A DNA stretch of 64,000 bases, taken from assembly GCA_964550795.1 (NCBI GenBank), contig CAZKBH010000003.1, forward strand, positions 62,001-126,000, in the 5' to 3' direction. Below, piece by piece: positions 8,264-17,390 of this stretch (its first letter is position 1; the number at the start of each line of letters is the position of its first letter). This DNA is from M3007 sp964550795 (GTDB lineage Bacteria > Bacteroidota > Bacteroidia > Chitinophagales > Saprospiraceae). The notes under the pieces are model-generated. The model did not search any database. It saw only the letters and a list, made by a program, of their open reading frames with translations, and was not told the DNA's origin. The position numbers were made by a program, and so were the translations under genes.

Positions 8264-9463
8264 ATGGATATTTATACTCGCAAGTCGTATTGGAAATGGT
8301 ATCTGGCCGCGGGAGGCACACTCATCGTGATCCTCTCGCTGATGTACACCCGTTATCTCGGCGACCAACTGGCCGAGCGTGAAAAACAGCAGGTTGAACA
8401 ATACCTTGAAGCCCAGCGTACCCTTGCCAGCTCCGGCGGTGACCCTTATCAATCCTTTTACTGCGACATCAGTTTTCAACTCAAAGTGGTGCAGAGCAAT
8501 ACCACCGTTCCCATTCTGCTCTTGAATGAACGCGGCGGCATTGACGGTTATACCAATGTAGGCGAAGACGAAAATGACAGCATCTCCACGGAAGCCCTGC
8601 AAAAGGTTTACCAAAAGATGTTGACCGAAAAAGCCGACACCATCCATGTGCCTGTCGGCGATGATCTGCAAATTGTGATGTACGGAAAATCGCAACTGCT
8701 GCGCTTATTGGAATGGTATCCCTACGTTCAATTATTCCTCATCGGGGTTTTTATCGGGTTCGGCTATGCAGGGTTCAGCGCCTCCCGACGCGTGGAGCAA
8801 AATAAGGTCTGGCTCGGCATGGCCAAAGAAACCGCTCACCAGTTGGGCACACCTATCACGGCCATTCTTGGCTGGATTGAAACGCTCAAAGAGGTGAACG
8901 AAGACCGGCCCGACAACCAGGAAATGCTGGAGGAACTGCGCAATGACGTAACCCGACTTGAACTGGTAGCCGATCGTTTTTCAAAAATTGGTGCTACGCC
9001 AGAACTTACGCCGGTAAATTTATACGAGCAATTGGAAGCTTGCCGGGTGTACATGCAACGCCGCGCCCCCCGCAAAACCAAATTCGATTTCCCTGCGCCG
9101 GAGAACCAAGCGCCAATGATGGTTTTTTTGAACCCGCCTTTATTTGAATGGGTTATTGAAAACTTACTCCGCAATGCCATGGACGCCATGGAAAGTGGAG
9201 ATGGGACCATCACCGCACTTGTGTATCAGGAGAGTCGCTGGGCGTGTATTGACGTGAGCGATACGGGCAAAGGAATTCCGTTGGGCAAACACGCGACGGT
9301 ATTCAAGCCGGGCTATTCTACCAAAACACGTGGCTGGGGTCTCGGTTTGTCGCTCGCAAGGCGCATTATGGTGGAATATCATAGAGGGCGAATTTTTGTA
9401 AAAAAATCTGAGATTGGAAAGGGCACCACGTTTACCATAAAATTGCCCATTAATCGCAAATAA
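8264..9463 (+). CDS. Membrane sensor histidine kinase
   Basis: 399 residues. Two membrane helices (about 12-30 and 152-172) enclose a periplasmic sensor of about 120 residues. The H-box is MAKETAHQLGTPITAI with phospho-acceptor His192, followed by the N-box (ENLLRNAMDAM, Asn304), G1 (DTGKGIP, from 333) and G2 (GWGLGLSLA). This HQLGTP type is common in Bacteroidota. No response regulator gene is adjacent, so the partner is elsewhere. Its stop codon overlaps the left arm of an inverted repeat. Confidence 0.9.
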   Translation: MDIYTRKSYWKWYLAAGGTLIVILSLMYTRYLGDQLAEREKQQVEQYLEAQRTLASSGGDPYQSFYCDISFQLKVVQSNTTVPILLLNERGGIDGYTNVGEDENDSISTEALQKVYQKMLTEKADTIHVPVGDDLQIVMYGKSQLLRLLEWYPYVQLFLIGVFIGFGYAGFSASRRVEQNKVWLGMAKETAHQLGTPITAILGWIETLKEVNEDRPDNQEMLEELRNDVTRLELVADRFSKIGATPELTPVNLYEQLEACRVYMQRRAPRKTKFDFPAPENQAPMMVFLNPPLFEWVIENLLRNAMDAMESGDGTITALVYQESRWACIDVSDTGKGIPLGKHATVFKPGYSTKTRGWGLGLSLARRIMVEYHRGRIFVKKSEIGKGTTFTIKLPINRK

Positions 9464-9534
9464 GTGCCGAGACGCCTTGTTTTGCCCCAAAAATCCACTC
9501 GTTTCATGTATCAATTAACTCGGTCTCGGCACTT
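9462..9534. terminator. Inverted repeat at end of histidine kinase gene
   Basis: AAGTGCCGAGAC (9462-9473) and GTCTCGGCACTT (9523-9534) are exact reverse complements 49 nt apart. The left arm includes part of the stop codon. It may be a long-loop terminator or a small inverted repeat between two same-strand genes. Confidence 0.45.
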
Positions 9535-9558
9535 AAGAGCTCAGAAGTTTTCCCACGT

Positions 9559-10146
9559 ATGCGCACGCTCCTCATTTTTATCCGAAACCCACAATTGGGC
9601 AAAGTAAAAACCCGACTCGCCCGGACGCTTGGCGACGAAGAGGCGCTTCGCATTGACCGTATTTTATTGGAAAAAACCCGCGCGGCAGCCCAGGCTTGTA
9701 GCGCCGTACGTTGCTTGCTGTACAGCGATTTTGTGGACGAAACGGATGACTGGGGCCCCCAGTCTTTTCAAAAATCAATCCAGCATCCCGGCGATCTCGG
9801 CCAACGCATGGAATCTGCCTTCCAACAAGCTTTTGAAGCGGGTGCCCGCAAAGTCGTCATCATCGGCAGCGATTGCCCGGAGTTGAATGGTGAAACCCTG
9901 AATCAGGCATTTGAAGCACTGGAAACCGCAGATTTTGTCATCGGACCCGTACCAGACGGCGGGTATTACCTCATCGGAATGAAACAACTGGAAACTTCGG
10001 TTTTTCGCGAGATGGAATGGAGCACCGAAGCTGTTCGAGCCATTACAACCGAGCGCATCCTGGCGCTTGGAAAGACCTTTACACTGCTGCCGATGTACGG
10101 AGATGTAGATACTGAAGAGGACTGGCGAAATTACACCCAACGGTAA
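9559..10146 (+). CDS. TIGR04282 family glycosyltransferase-like protein (DUF2064)
   Basis: 195 residues, full length for this GT-A-like nucleotidyl/glycosyl transferase family. Motifs are an N-terminal RNPQLGKVKTRLA phosphate-binding stretch, IGSDCPEL (metal-binding SDCP) and VPDGGYYLIGM. Members occur in arsenosugar and selenosugar-type rSAM clusters, but none of those genes is adjacent, so the substrate is unknown. A diverged second copy of the last 110 bases lies at 11017-11120, beyond the transposase. Confidence 0.85.
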   Translation: MRTLLIFIRNPQLGKVKTRLARTLGDEEALRIDRILLEKTRAAAQACSAVRCLLYSDFVDETDDWGPQSFQKSIQHPGDLGQRMESAFQQAFEAGARKVVIIGSDCPELNGETLNQAFEALETADFVIGPVPDGGYYLIGMKQLETSVFREMEWSTEAVRAITTERILALGKTFTLLPMYGDVDTEEDWRNYTQR

Positions 10147-10160
10147 CATAGCTGCCAAAG

Positions 10161-10213
10161 CTAGCGCACGGCACACGCTGACGCACGGCATAAGCTGGCG
10201 CACGGCATAAGCT
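10161..10213 (+). repeat. 17-bp tandem repeats before the first REP
   Basis: About three degenerate units built on GCTGGCGCACGGCATAA run directly into the first arm of the REP hairpin, whose arm begins with the same GGCGCACGGC. They look like partial copies of the REP arm. Confidence 0.65.
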
Positions 10214-10260
10214 GGCGCACGGCTCTGCCGTGTGCCCACTATCTAGTCGGCTCAGCCGAC
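10214..10260 (+). repeat. REP, left copy
   Basis: 47 bp forming two hairpins: GGCGCACGGC-TCT-GCCGTGTGCC (10-bp stem, one G-T) and GTCGGC-TCA-GCCGAC (6-bp stem), joined by CACTATCTA. It ends next to the transposase stop codon. Confidence 0.8.
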
Positions 10261-10263
10261 ACC

Positions 10264-10872
10264 TTACATCAATGGATAATCCGTATTCCCAAAAAACCAG
10301 CCGTCCTCTGCGAAATCAGACCACAGCAGTTTTACGTCAAAGACGCCATGCCCCAAAGCATAATTGCTCGCACTGCTGTATATCCATTCTTCGGGCTTGT
10401 GTACCCATTTGGCCCGCACCGGATTGGCGTGGATGTATTGTAGTTTTTGCATCGTAACTTTTTCAGAATACAGCTCGACGGGATGGTTGCCACTTTGCCA
10501 CAACTTATGCTCTTGTGAATCCCTGCGGCGGTGTGCAAAATAGCTGAGCATGTGCATCAGCCATTCCCGCCGACTTTCGGGAATGGTCTGGTCCAGCAAT
10601 GAATCCAAAATCCGTCTTGCGGTGTACGATTTAAAATCGCGCATCACTGCCTCTAGTTTGAATGGAGGCTTCGTGTTAGCGATGAGGTGAATGTGGTTGG
10701 ACATGATGACATAGCCCCATATCTGCAACCCCTTGTTTTCGCTGCAAAACTTCAAGTTTTCTAACACGATGTCCCGATACGCTGAATGATTGAAAATATC
10801 AACCCAGCCACAGACGGTACAAGTGAGAAAATTTAGGCCGTGTTGATCGCGTATTTTGTGTTTTGTACTCAT
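10264..10872 (-). CDS. REP-associated tyrosine transposase (Y1/HUH, IS200-like)
   Basis: 202 residues from the ATG at 10872. HUH motif SNHIHLI supplies His60 and His62; the candidate nucleophile is Tyr146 in QKLQYIHANPVRA, followed by the family signature PEEWIYSS. RAYTs cut and join single-stranded REP DNA and are normally single-copy per genome, flanked by REPs, as seen here. A longer frame reading back to 11289 crosses REPs and is not protein-like, so I rejected it. The frame looks intact. Confidence 0.9.
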   Translation of the reverse strand: MSTKHKIRDQHGLNFLTCTVCGWVDIFNHSAYRDIVLENLKFCSENKGLQIWGYVIMSNHIHLIANTKPPFKLEAVMRDFKSYTARRILDSLLDQTIPESRREWLMHMLSYFAHRRRDSQEHKLWQSGNHPVELYSEKVTMQKLQYIHANPVRAKWVHKPEEWIYSSASNYALGHGVFDVKLLWSDFAEDGWFFGNTDYPLM

Positions 10873-10955
10873 TTGGTAATGTGGATTGGTTCTTACAAAA
10901 TTAACGGAATTACCCCCGAACATGCAAGTGGTATGGCGTTTTTTGGAAGAATTTT

Positions 10956-11002
10956 GTCGGCTGAGCCGACTGGATAGTGGGCACACGGCAGAGCCGTGCG
11001 CC
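10956..11002 (-). repeat. REP, middle copy (inverted)
   Basis: The same two-hairpin unit as 10214-10260, in inverse orientation and nearly identical, 83 bp upstream of the transposase start. Together with the left copy it brackets the transposase as an inverted pair. Confidence 0.8.
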
Positions 11003-11016
11003 AGCGGAGCCGCGCA

Positions 11017-11120
11017 AGCCATTACAGCGCATCCTTGCGCTTGGAAAGACCTTTGCACAGTTGCCAAAGTATGCAGATGCGGATACAGAAGAAGATTGGC
11101 AAAATTACACCCATCGGTAA
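11017..11120 (+). pseudogene. Fragment duplicating the 3' end of the TIGR04282 gene
   Basis: These 104 bases align with 10037-10146, the last 110 bases of the transferase gene including its stop codon, at roughly 80% identity by eye, with matching segments such as CTTGGAAAGACCTTT and AAATTACACCCA. No start or upstream part of the gene is present. The fragment lies between the inverted REP and the right REP. Confidence 0.8.
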
Positions 11121-11136
11121 CGCCGCTTTGAGTGCT

Positions 11137-11183
11137 GGCGCACGGCTCCGCCGTGTGCCCACTATCTAGTCGGCTCAGCCGAC
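11137..11183 (+). repeat. REP, right copy
   Basis: Same orientation and sequence as the left REP apart from a loop change (TCC instead of TCT). It follows the duplicated gene end by 16 nt. A further partial stem GTCGG-CAGAA-CCGAC occurs at 11189-11203. Confidence 0.8.
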
Positions 11184-11370
11184 ACCTTGTCGGCAGAACC
11201 GACGTCGTAATAGGCACATGGTACCATGCGTCAGCGGATAGGCGAAACTTTACATTGCAGTAACCCTGGCTTCTCCGTTTCTTGTTCATTCATTAATATA
11301 CAGTTTCCTAGCCTAAGTAGCCTCCCGCCCTACTTTCGTGCTTTTGATTAAATCACTCAATATAAAAGGC

Positions 11371-14300
11371 ATGAACCTATCTCTCTACAAACCTATTTTC
11401 CTGAAAATGCTGTTGCTACTGCTTGTGAATCAGGCATTTGCACAACAAACTTTTTTTCAGGGTTTTGAACGAACCCCCAACGACAATTGGAATTTTGTCG
11501 CCACGCCTACGCCTTACAATTTAGTAAGCATCGAAGACTGTTGGTCAGACACCACCACAACCTCTCAAATCCAGCCTGTTTCGGGTAACCGGTTCTGGTT
11601 CATGCTCGATTTGGAAAATCCCAATGGGGGCGGCGACTTTTTTCACACCCTCGATTTCGCTGCTATAGATGTGTCGGCATTTTCCGTCAACAACCTGAGT
11701 TTCCGATTTTACACCATCGGCTACGAAGCGGCTGATTCTATAGGGTACATCCTCGAAACGGACAATGGCACGACTTGGGATTTTTCCAAATACGTGGATC
11801 TGAACCGCAACACACTGGCTTGGACACTGGTGGAGGTGCCGGTTCCCGCCGGAGCACAGTTTGTTCGCCTCCGTTTGATGGCCAAACAAAACGGCGGCTC
11901 AGACTACGCAGGTTTTGACGATGTACAATTGGTAAGTGCCGATGGCGACATCGTTCCGCCTGTGGTGATCAGCGCCAATGTTTTGAATTCAACCACGATT
12001 CCGATCGCTTATTCGGAGGCTATGAATGCGACTGCCGAAGACATCGCCAACTACACAGGCGTAGCGAATTTGACTTCAGCCGTGCTTCAAGGCAACGGAG
12101 ATACCGTTCTTTTGATGTTTTCAGCACCATTTGTGAATGGCCAGGCAAATACTTTGAGCATCAACGGCGTACAAGATTTGGCGGGCAACGCAAACACCGC
12201 GTTCGACTATTCGTTCATTTTTAACAATACTACGCCGAAGCTGGTTATCACGGAGATTAACTACAATCCACCGAGCGGCGACCCTGACTTGTTGGAGTTC
12301 ATCGAAATTTACAACAATGAGGCGCAGGCAGTCGCTATAGGTGGGTTGCGATTGGGTGGTTTGGTAAGCCTGACATTCCCGGAACTTACGCTTCAACCCG
12401 GTGAAACCTTCCTCGCAGCCGCCTACAAAGCGGAATGTGAAGCATTTTTCACGGGCCAAACTTTTTACCAGTGGAACAATAGCACAGCGTTGACCAACGG
12501 CGGGAACACCCTCGTGGTGCGCAATTCAGTGGGCGTTACCCTGGATTCTGTTCAGTACGATGATGCTTCTCCATGGCCTTTGGAGCCAGACGGCAATGGA
12601 CCTTCGGCGGAATTATTATCGCCAAACCTCGATAACAACGACGGTGCTAACTGGACTGCCAGCACAACTGCCACTTCCGATCCTGGCATTTTTGCCAGCC
12701 CGGGCGTCGTAAATGTTGTTTCGCTGCCTACTATTGGTTTCGCTGCTACGCGCTCGCTCGTGCAGGAGAATGCAGGATCTGCCACCATTCAGGTGAATGT
12801 GAACAATATGACGGTCCCATTTGCGGAGGCAAAACTGCGCGTGGTATCGGCTTCAACCGCCGTAGCATCAGAAGATTATGTTTTGCTGGATACCGTAGTG
12901 ACTTTCTTGCAAATTGCTCCTGCTCCGTTTTTAGTAAATGTAACCATCGTTGACGACAGCGATCCGCGCAACAGCCGCTATCTCATCCTCCAACTCACAG
13001 ACTTTGTAGCCTCTGGACCAGGCTCCATCCGCGAACACAACCTGCTCATCAACGACGATGATACACCTGCACCACAAGCGCAGGCCAACGCAGCCATCTC
13101 GATGTCGCATCTCGGAAGCTACGCGGTTGGGGCAGGCGCAACTGCCGAAATTTCGGCATACGACCCAATTAGCAAACGTTTGTTTACCACCAATATCTTT
13201 CAGAACCAACTGGAAATCATTGATTTGGCAAACCCCGTAGCACTGTCCAAAATTACTGCCGTTGACATCAACCCTTATGGCGGTGGGATCAACTCTGTGG
13301 GCATTTACAATGGTATAATAGCGATAGCAGTAGATGGTACCCTTATTACCGACCCGGGCAAAATAGTATTTCTTGATTCAGACGGCAACTTTGTGAATCA
13401 GGTTACGGTAGGCTCATTGCCTGACCATGTAATCTTCACCCAGGATGGTACAAAACTTGTAGTAGCTAATGAAGGCGAACCTGCTACGGATTATTCCGTA
13501 GATCCAGAAGGTTCGGTTAGTGTGATTGATATGACTCCTGGTGCGGCCGCTTTGACGCAAGCGAACGTTACCCAAATTGGTTTCACACAGTTTGACGCGG
13601 ATATTGATGTCTTGCGCGCTGCTGGCGTACGCATTTTTGGCCCGACGGAATCCGTATCCCGAAATATTGAACCAGAATACATCGCCGTTTCCGAAGATGG
13701 TAAAACGGCTTGGGTAACCTTGCAAGAAGCCAATGCAGTAGCGATTATTGACCTGGAAAACAACGTGGCAACTGCCATTGTACCACTGGGGTTGAAAGAT
13801 TGGAGCAATTCCTCCCTCGACGCTTCTGATCAGGCTCCTGGCATTTTCTTCAATAACTGGAACATCAAAGGCATGTACCAGCCAGACGCGCTTGCTTATT
13901 GGAATGCCGGCGGCAATGAATACCTCATCACGGCCAATGAGGGTGACTCACGTGATTGGGATGCTTACTCGGAAGTCGTACGGTTGAGTTCTTCCAGCTA
14001 TCAACTTGATCCGGTAGCTTTCCCCGATGCAGCGTATTTGAAACGCCCTGAATTGCTCGGTCGCCTCCAAGTTACCACCGCAACGGGTGATACCGATGGC
14101 GACGGCGACTTTGACGAAATTCACGCCTATGGCGGCCGGTCTATTTCTATCTGGAACGCTACCACCGGCGCCCTTGTTTGGGATAGCGGCGACGATTTTG
14201 AACGCATCACGGCGGCCGACCCTGTTTTTGGACACATCTTCAATGCAAACCACGGAAGCAACGCACCTAAAAACCGTTCTGACGACAAAGGCCCTGAGCC

Positions 14301-14515
14301 AGAAGGTGTCACAATGGGTAGTATCGAAGGTCGGAATTATGCTTTTGTGGGACTGGAACGCATCGGTGGGGTAATGGTGTACGATGTGACCAACCCTGTA
14401 GCGCCCGAGTTTGTGCAATGGGTGAATACCCGCACACCGGGTAGTTACGGTGGAGACCAAGGAGCAGAAGGCCTTGTTTTCATTCCCAAAAATGAAAGTC
14501 CAAATGGCCGGAACC
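11371..14515 (+). CDS. Giant secreted T9SS protein, N-terminal part (LTD, Calx-beta, choice-of-anchor I)
   Basis: The signal peptide runs from MNLSLYKPIF to LVNQAFAQ. Domains in order: a jelly-roll/MAM-like region (about 30-195), a Big/SwmB-type Ig-like domain (about 200-285), a lamin-tail domain starting KLVITEINYNPP (about 290-430), a Calx-beta-like domain (about 455-550) and a beta-propeller of the choice-of-anchor I type (LGSYAVGAGATAEISAYDP onward). The frame enters a 10-N gap at 14516 and continues after it in a different frame; homologous text would join if the true gap were a multiple of three. The ATG at 11371 is preferred to a GTG 11 codons upstream. TACTTTCG at 11333 may be its -7 element. 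Confidence 0.85.
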
Positions 14516-14525
14516 NNNNNNNNNN
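14516..14525. other. Assembly gap (10 N) inside a reading frame
   Basis: A nominal gap. On the left the frame stops after one base of a codon; on the right it resumes with NTG followed by LLVSNEVSGT. A true length of 9 or 12 nt would restore one gene. Confidence 0.9.
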
Positions 14526-16903
14526 TGCTCCTCGTATCCAATGAAGTGAGCGGAACAGTTTCCGTTTTCCAGATTGACGTAGACAAAACACAAAACGGTG
14601 AATACGACCTGATTAAGTACGCTTTCGACAACACCCCAGCGATTGGAGTTTATGGAGATACCATCTACGAAGGCGGCATCTCAGGCCTGATGTACCGCGA
14701 CGGTTCGTTCCGTTTCATCGGCGACCGCGGCCCAAATGCGAGTGCGGCAAACAGCCCACTGGCCAACGGCGCTAATGCATTGGTGTTTCCATTCCCGGAT
14801 TACGCGCCAAAAGTGTGGCAAGTGCGCCCTGAAAATGGCGAACTAACGGTAGAAGATTTTGACTTCGTAAAACGCCCTGATGGAACGGGTGTAACTGGAC
14901 TACCCTTACCAGTTGGATTAGGAAACACAGGTGAAGTGGCATGGTCAGATACCCTTGCTACCGTTGTAGCCAATGACCCATGGGGACTTGATTCTGAGGG
15001 GATTACACAAGACAACGAAGGAAATTTCTGGATTTGCGACGAATACGGTGTGAGCATCTGGAAACTTGACCAGAATTTCAAAGTTATCAATCGTTACACA
15101 CCATTCCCGAACGAGCTGGAAGATTTCCCACTCGACCCAGTACTTGGAAAACGCCGTGCCAACCGTGGTTTGGAAGGCATCACCTACACGCCAAACGGCA
15201 AAATTTTCGCGGCCATTCAAAGCCCGATTGACAATCCAAACACCGCAACGGGCAACACCTCGCGGGTACACCGTTTGGTGGAACTTGATCCAGCAACAGG
15301 CGATATGCGCACATTTGTGTACTTGCAGGAGCCTGAATTGGGTCAAATTCGCAGCCGCGACTGGAAATTGGGCGATTTGATCGCCATCAACAACGAGGAG
15401 TTCCTGACGGTTGAACACGCAGAGCGCAATGGCTGGAATTCCAAAAACATTTACAAATTCAGCATCGCCAATGCGACCCCGGTGACGGGTGATGATTTCG
15501 GCGGCAGCACCCTCGAACAACTGGACGAGGCCGGTTTGGCAGCAAACGGAATCATTCCAGTACAAAAGGAATTTTTCGCTGACCTGCTCGAACTCGGCTG
15601 GGAACTCCAGCACGACAAGCCAGAAGGTTTGGCCATCCTGAACGATTCCACCTTTGCGGTGATCAACGACAACGATTTTGGGATCAATTCACCCAACGCG
15701 GATGGCAAAATTGTCCTGACGGGTAAAACGACTACCCTTTATGTTTACACTTTGCCGAGCGACAAACACTTGGACTACGTTAATCCGTATTGCACGGTCG
15801 ATTTGGGTTCGGATTTTGTCGCTTGTGGGCCCCTGGATTATTATATTGAACTTGGAGATCAAAACATTACTCAGGCCACATGGTCTGACGGAAACACTGA
15901 AATAAATCGGATCTTCAAAGTCCCAGGCAATTACTCGGTTATCGCAGTGAACCAATACGGTTGTACCTCCCGCGACTCGATCATGCTCGGGCAATCAGAT
16001 TTCCCTTTTGTAGATTTAGGGGACGAAGCACTTTGTCCAGGAGGTTCCATTACCCTCGACGCTGGCGTTTACGAATCGTATTCTTGGAACACTGGTGCGA
16101 CTACGCAAACGGTATTAGCCACCAGCCCAGGGGGATATTCAGTGAGTGTCACCAACGAGTTTGGTTGTCAAGGCACCGGATTTGTCTTTATTACCCTGGC
16201 AAACAATCCTGCGGTTGAACTCGGCCCTAACCAAAATCTTTGTGCTGGCCAAATCCTTACCCTCGATGCCGGAAACACTGGAGTGGAATACCTTTGGTCA
16301 AATGGAGCTACCACACAAACTATTGAAGCCGATGAAGCTGGTAGTTATACTGTAACGGTGACCAATACTGCAGGGTGCAGCAGCTCTGATATTGTAACCT
16401 TAATTGATGTGGCTACGCCAACCGTAAACCTCGGCCCAGACAGCACAATTTGTGACGATCAGACGCTTGTGCTAGACGCGGGCAATCCAGGATCAATTTA
16501 CGCTTGGTCTAACGGTGCTTCCACACAAACCATCACCGTAAATATTGAAAACGTATATGCGGTGACAGTGTCTAACACCTTTGGATGTACTGCAACAGAT
16601 GACGTTTTAGTAGAAGTGGAAATCTGCGTTGGCACAAATGAATCTGATTGGGCAGCTGGAATGCAAATTTTCCCGAACCCGACAACAGGATTTGTAACAC
16701 TCAACCTCTCACTGAAAGAAACATCCGAAGTTAGTGTTGAAGTGCTCAATGTACTCGGCCAAATAGTGCAAACACAGCACTTAGGCCAAGTAAATGAGCT
16801 CGGCCAAAACCTTTACCTCAACAATCTGGCGCAAGGAACTTACTTTGTCCGCGTGACCGTGGATGGATCAATCGCTGTGCGTCGTGTGATGGTGCAACGG
16901 TAG
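14526..16903 (+). CDS. Giant secreted T9SS protein, C-terminal part (esterase-like phytase domain, sorting signal)
   Basis: Continuation of the gene starting at 11371; together about 1840 residues. After the gap come the end of the propeller region (LLVSNEVSGTVSVFQ) and an esterase-like/phytase-type domain (GGISGLMYRDGSFRFIGDRG ... DSEGITQDNEGNFWICDEYG). Three or four PKD/Ig-like repeats of about 75 residues with the core TLDAGN...YLWSNGATTQTI follow, and then a type A T9SS C-terminal domain (IFPNPTTGFVTLNL ... GTYFVRVTVDG). It should be exported and anchored on the cell surface or released. Whether the phytase-like part is catalytic cannot be told from sequence. Confidence 0.85.
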
Positions 16904-16934
16904 AAAAGATTTAATTCAGTAAGATTAACAGATT

Positions 16935-16973
16935 AAGCGTCGTCCTGAGTAATCGGGGCGACGCTTATTTTTT
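16935..16973 (+). terminator. Intrinsic terminator
   Basis: AAGCGTCG (16935-16942) pairs with CGACGCTT (16959-16966), followed by ATTTTTT, just after the giant T9SS gene. Confidence 0.8.
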
Positions 16974-17064
16974 GGTGGAAGGTTGGCAAATTTGCTGCGG
17001 AATACTACATTTACCGCTGCATTTTCAATCTACACACTTACTTTCTAACAAAACGAACGATTTT

Positions 17065-17382
17065 ATGATCAGCGAACTAAAAGCATTTCTTCTCCGCGGC
17101 GATGTCGTCACTCTGGCGGTAGCCGTGATTATTGGTGGAGCCTTCCAAAAAATTGTATACTCCTTAGTTACCGACATCATCACCCCGATTCTGGGCTTGG
17201 TCACGGGTAATCCTGACTTTTCCGGCATCTCCATCGGCGGCAAAGAAGTGATCAAAGATGGTGTTGCACACATGGAAGGCGGCATCATGATTGGCAATTT
17301 CATCAATGCCCTGGTGAGTTTCATCATGGTTGGCACGGTGCTGTTTTTTGTAATCAGGGCGGCCGGGAAAAAAGTCGAATAG
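17065..17382 (+). CDS. mscL: Large-conductance mechanosensitive channel
   Basis: 105 residues, shorter than E. coli MscL (136) mainly at the C-terminal helix and periplasmic loop. The N-terminal amphipathic helix and TM1 signature (FLLRGDVVTLAVAVIIGGAFQKIV) are typical, a second helix runs over FINALVSFIMVGTVLFFVI, and a KK-rich end follows. It is a homopentameric emergency valve for osmotic downshock. The ATG at 17065 was chosen by homology over an upstream in-frame start. Confidence 0.93.
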   Translation: MISELKAFLLRGDVVTLAVAVIIGGAFQKIVYSLVTDIITPILGLVTGNPDFSGISIGGKEVIKDGVAHMEGGIMIGNFINALVSFIMVGTVLFFVIRAAGKKVE

Positions 17383-17390
17383 TCTTTTAA

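Larger units (their letters stand above)
10161..11203. mobile_element. RAYT/REP unit
   Basis: A REP-associated tyrosine transposase gene (minus strand) with one REP to its left (plus orientation) and, to its right, one inverted and one direct REP, plus short tandem repeats and a partial hairpin at 11189-11203. A second copy of the 3' end of the upstream transferase gene lies inside the right part. This layout suggests that insertion was accompanied by duplication of the gene-end plus REP segment, or that a degraded paralogue was present. Confidence 0.75.

Noticed and set aside
10873..11289. Longer transposase reading from 11289
   Set aside because: The extra 139 residues are translated from REP hairpins and the duplicated gene end in a different frame; the family starts at the Met at 10872.
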